DNA of 5,800 bases from positions 1 through 5,800 of the forward strand of contig JAGHAG010000158.1 of NCBI GenBank assembly GCA_021161625.1, written 5' to 3'. The notes beneath the pieces were generated by a model. That model did not search any database. It was not told where the DNA came from and saw only the letters and a list, made by a program, of their open reading frames with translations. Both the position numbers and the translations under genes were made by a program. Positions 5,763-5,800 of the stretch are shown one piece after another. The first letter of the stretch is position 1. Every line of letters begins with the position of its first letter. The stretch is from Elusimicrobiota bacterium (GTDB lineage: Bacteria > CG03).

Positions 5763-5800
5763 TACTCAAAAACAGGATAAAGATAGGCAATCTCTTTATC
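5762..5800 (-). CDS. C-terminal end of an unidentified upstream gene (partial)
   Basis: An open frame enters from the window edge and encodes DKEIAYLYPVFE, then TAA, whose last base is the first base of the ptsN ATG (TAATG). This stop/start overlap is the same style of junction as in the rest of the operon, which supports a real gene. Twelve codons are too few to be sure, since chance could give an open frame this short. By position, hpf (hibernation factor), hprK or rpoN would be expected before ptsN. The tail does not obviously match the usual C-terminus of any of them, so I leave it unnamed. Confidence 0.5.
   Translation of the reverse strand, partial: DKEIAYLYPVFE
5776..5800. repeat. Short inverted repeat before ptsN
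   Basis: GATAAAGA (5776-5783) and TCTTTATC (5793-5800) are perfect reverse complements around a 9-base loop. They could form an AT-rich 8-bp stem in the mRNA, ending 13 bases before the ptsN start codon. The stem has only two G-C pairs and no following U-run, so it is not a terminator. It may extend past the window edge. It may be chance, since it also falls in the presumed coding tail of the upstream gene. Confidence 0.35.

Noticed and set aside
5762..5800. Naming the upstream partial gene hpf or hprK
   Set aside because: Only position supports it; the visible residues do not match the usual C-terminal pattern well enough.

Overview
The window holds one tightly packed operon, entirely on the minus strand and read from high to low coordinates, followed by a tandem-repeat tract. 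In transcription order it contains: the last codons of an unidentified gene (5800-5762), a PtsN/fructose-type EIIA (5762-5289), the nucleotide-binding regulator RapZ (5292-4462), a mannose-family EIIA (4465-4052) and EIIB (4049-3570), a GH57 4-alpha-glucanotransferase/alpha-amylase-type enzyme (3573-1492), and the mannose-family membrane subunits EIIC (1504-878) and EIID (887-123). Every junction is an overlap of 1 to 13 bases or a 2-base gap, so the genes are probably co-transcribed and translationally coupled. No promoter or terminator is visible inside the operon.

The DNA is AT-rich with long A/T runs. The order ptsN - rapZ - EIIA(Man) - EIIB - EIIC - EIID resembles the PTS clusters of Deltaproteobacteria and related Gram-negative lineages. 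There the PTS(Ntr) genes (rpoN-hpf-ptsN-rapZ) merge with a mannose-type permease. An uncultured low-GC lineage, such as an Omnitrophota-like candidate phylum, is plausible, but the window has no phylogenetic marker and this is a weak inference.

The most unusual feature of the gene order is the large cytoplasmic-type GH57 enzyme, placed in frame-overlapping fashion between EIIB and EIIC of the permease. This suggests that alpha-glucan (glycogen or maltodextrin) remodelling is made in step with PTS components. HPr, enzyme I and HPr kinase are not in the window. The PTS proteins keep their phospho-accepting histidines (PtsN H70, EIIA H11, EIIB H13). EIIC is clearly shorter than its relatives, PtsN has Tyr in place of the second conserved His, and EIIA(Man) has an uncommon CxCxC motif beside its active-site loop.

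Right at the EIID stop codon (123) begins an array of precise 8-base units (eleven in register, 36-123). It continues through one short unit into 7-base units (4-28) and probably runs past the window edge. It is purine-rich on the transcript strand, non-coding, and has no spacers, so it is neither CRISPR nor a hairpin terminator. The operon and this array are the two things most worth following up.
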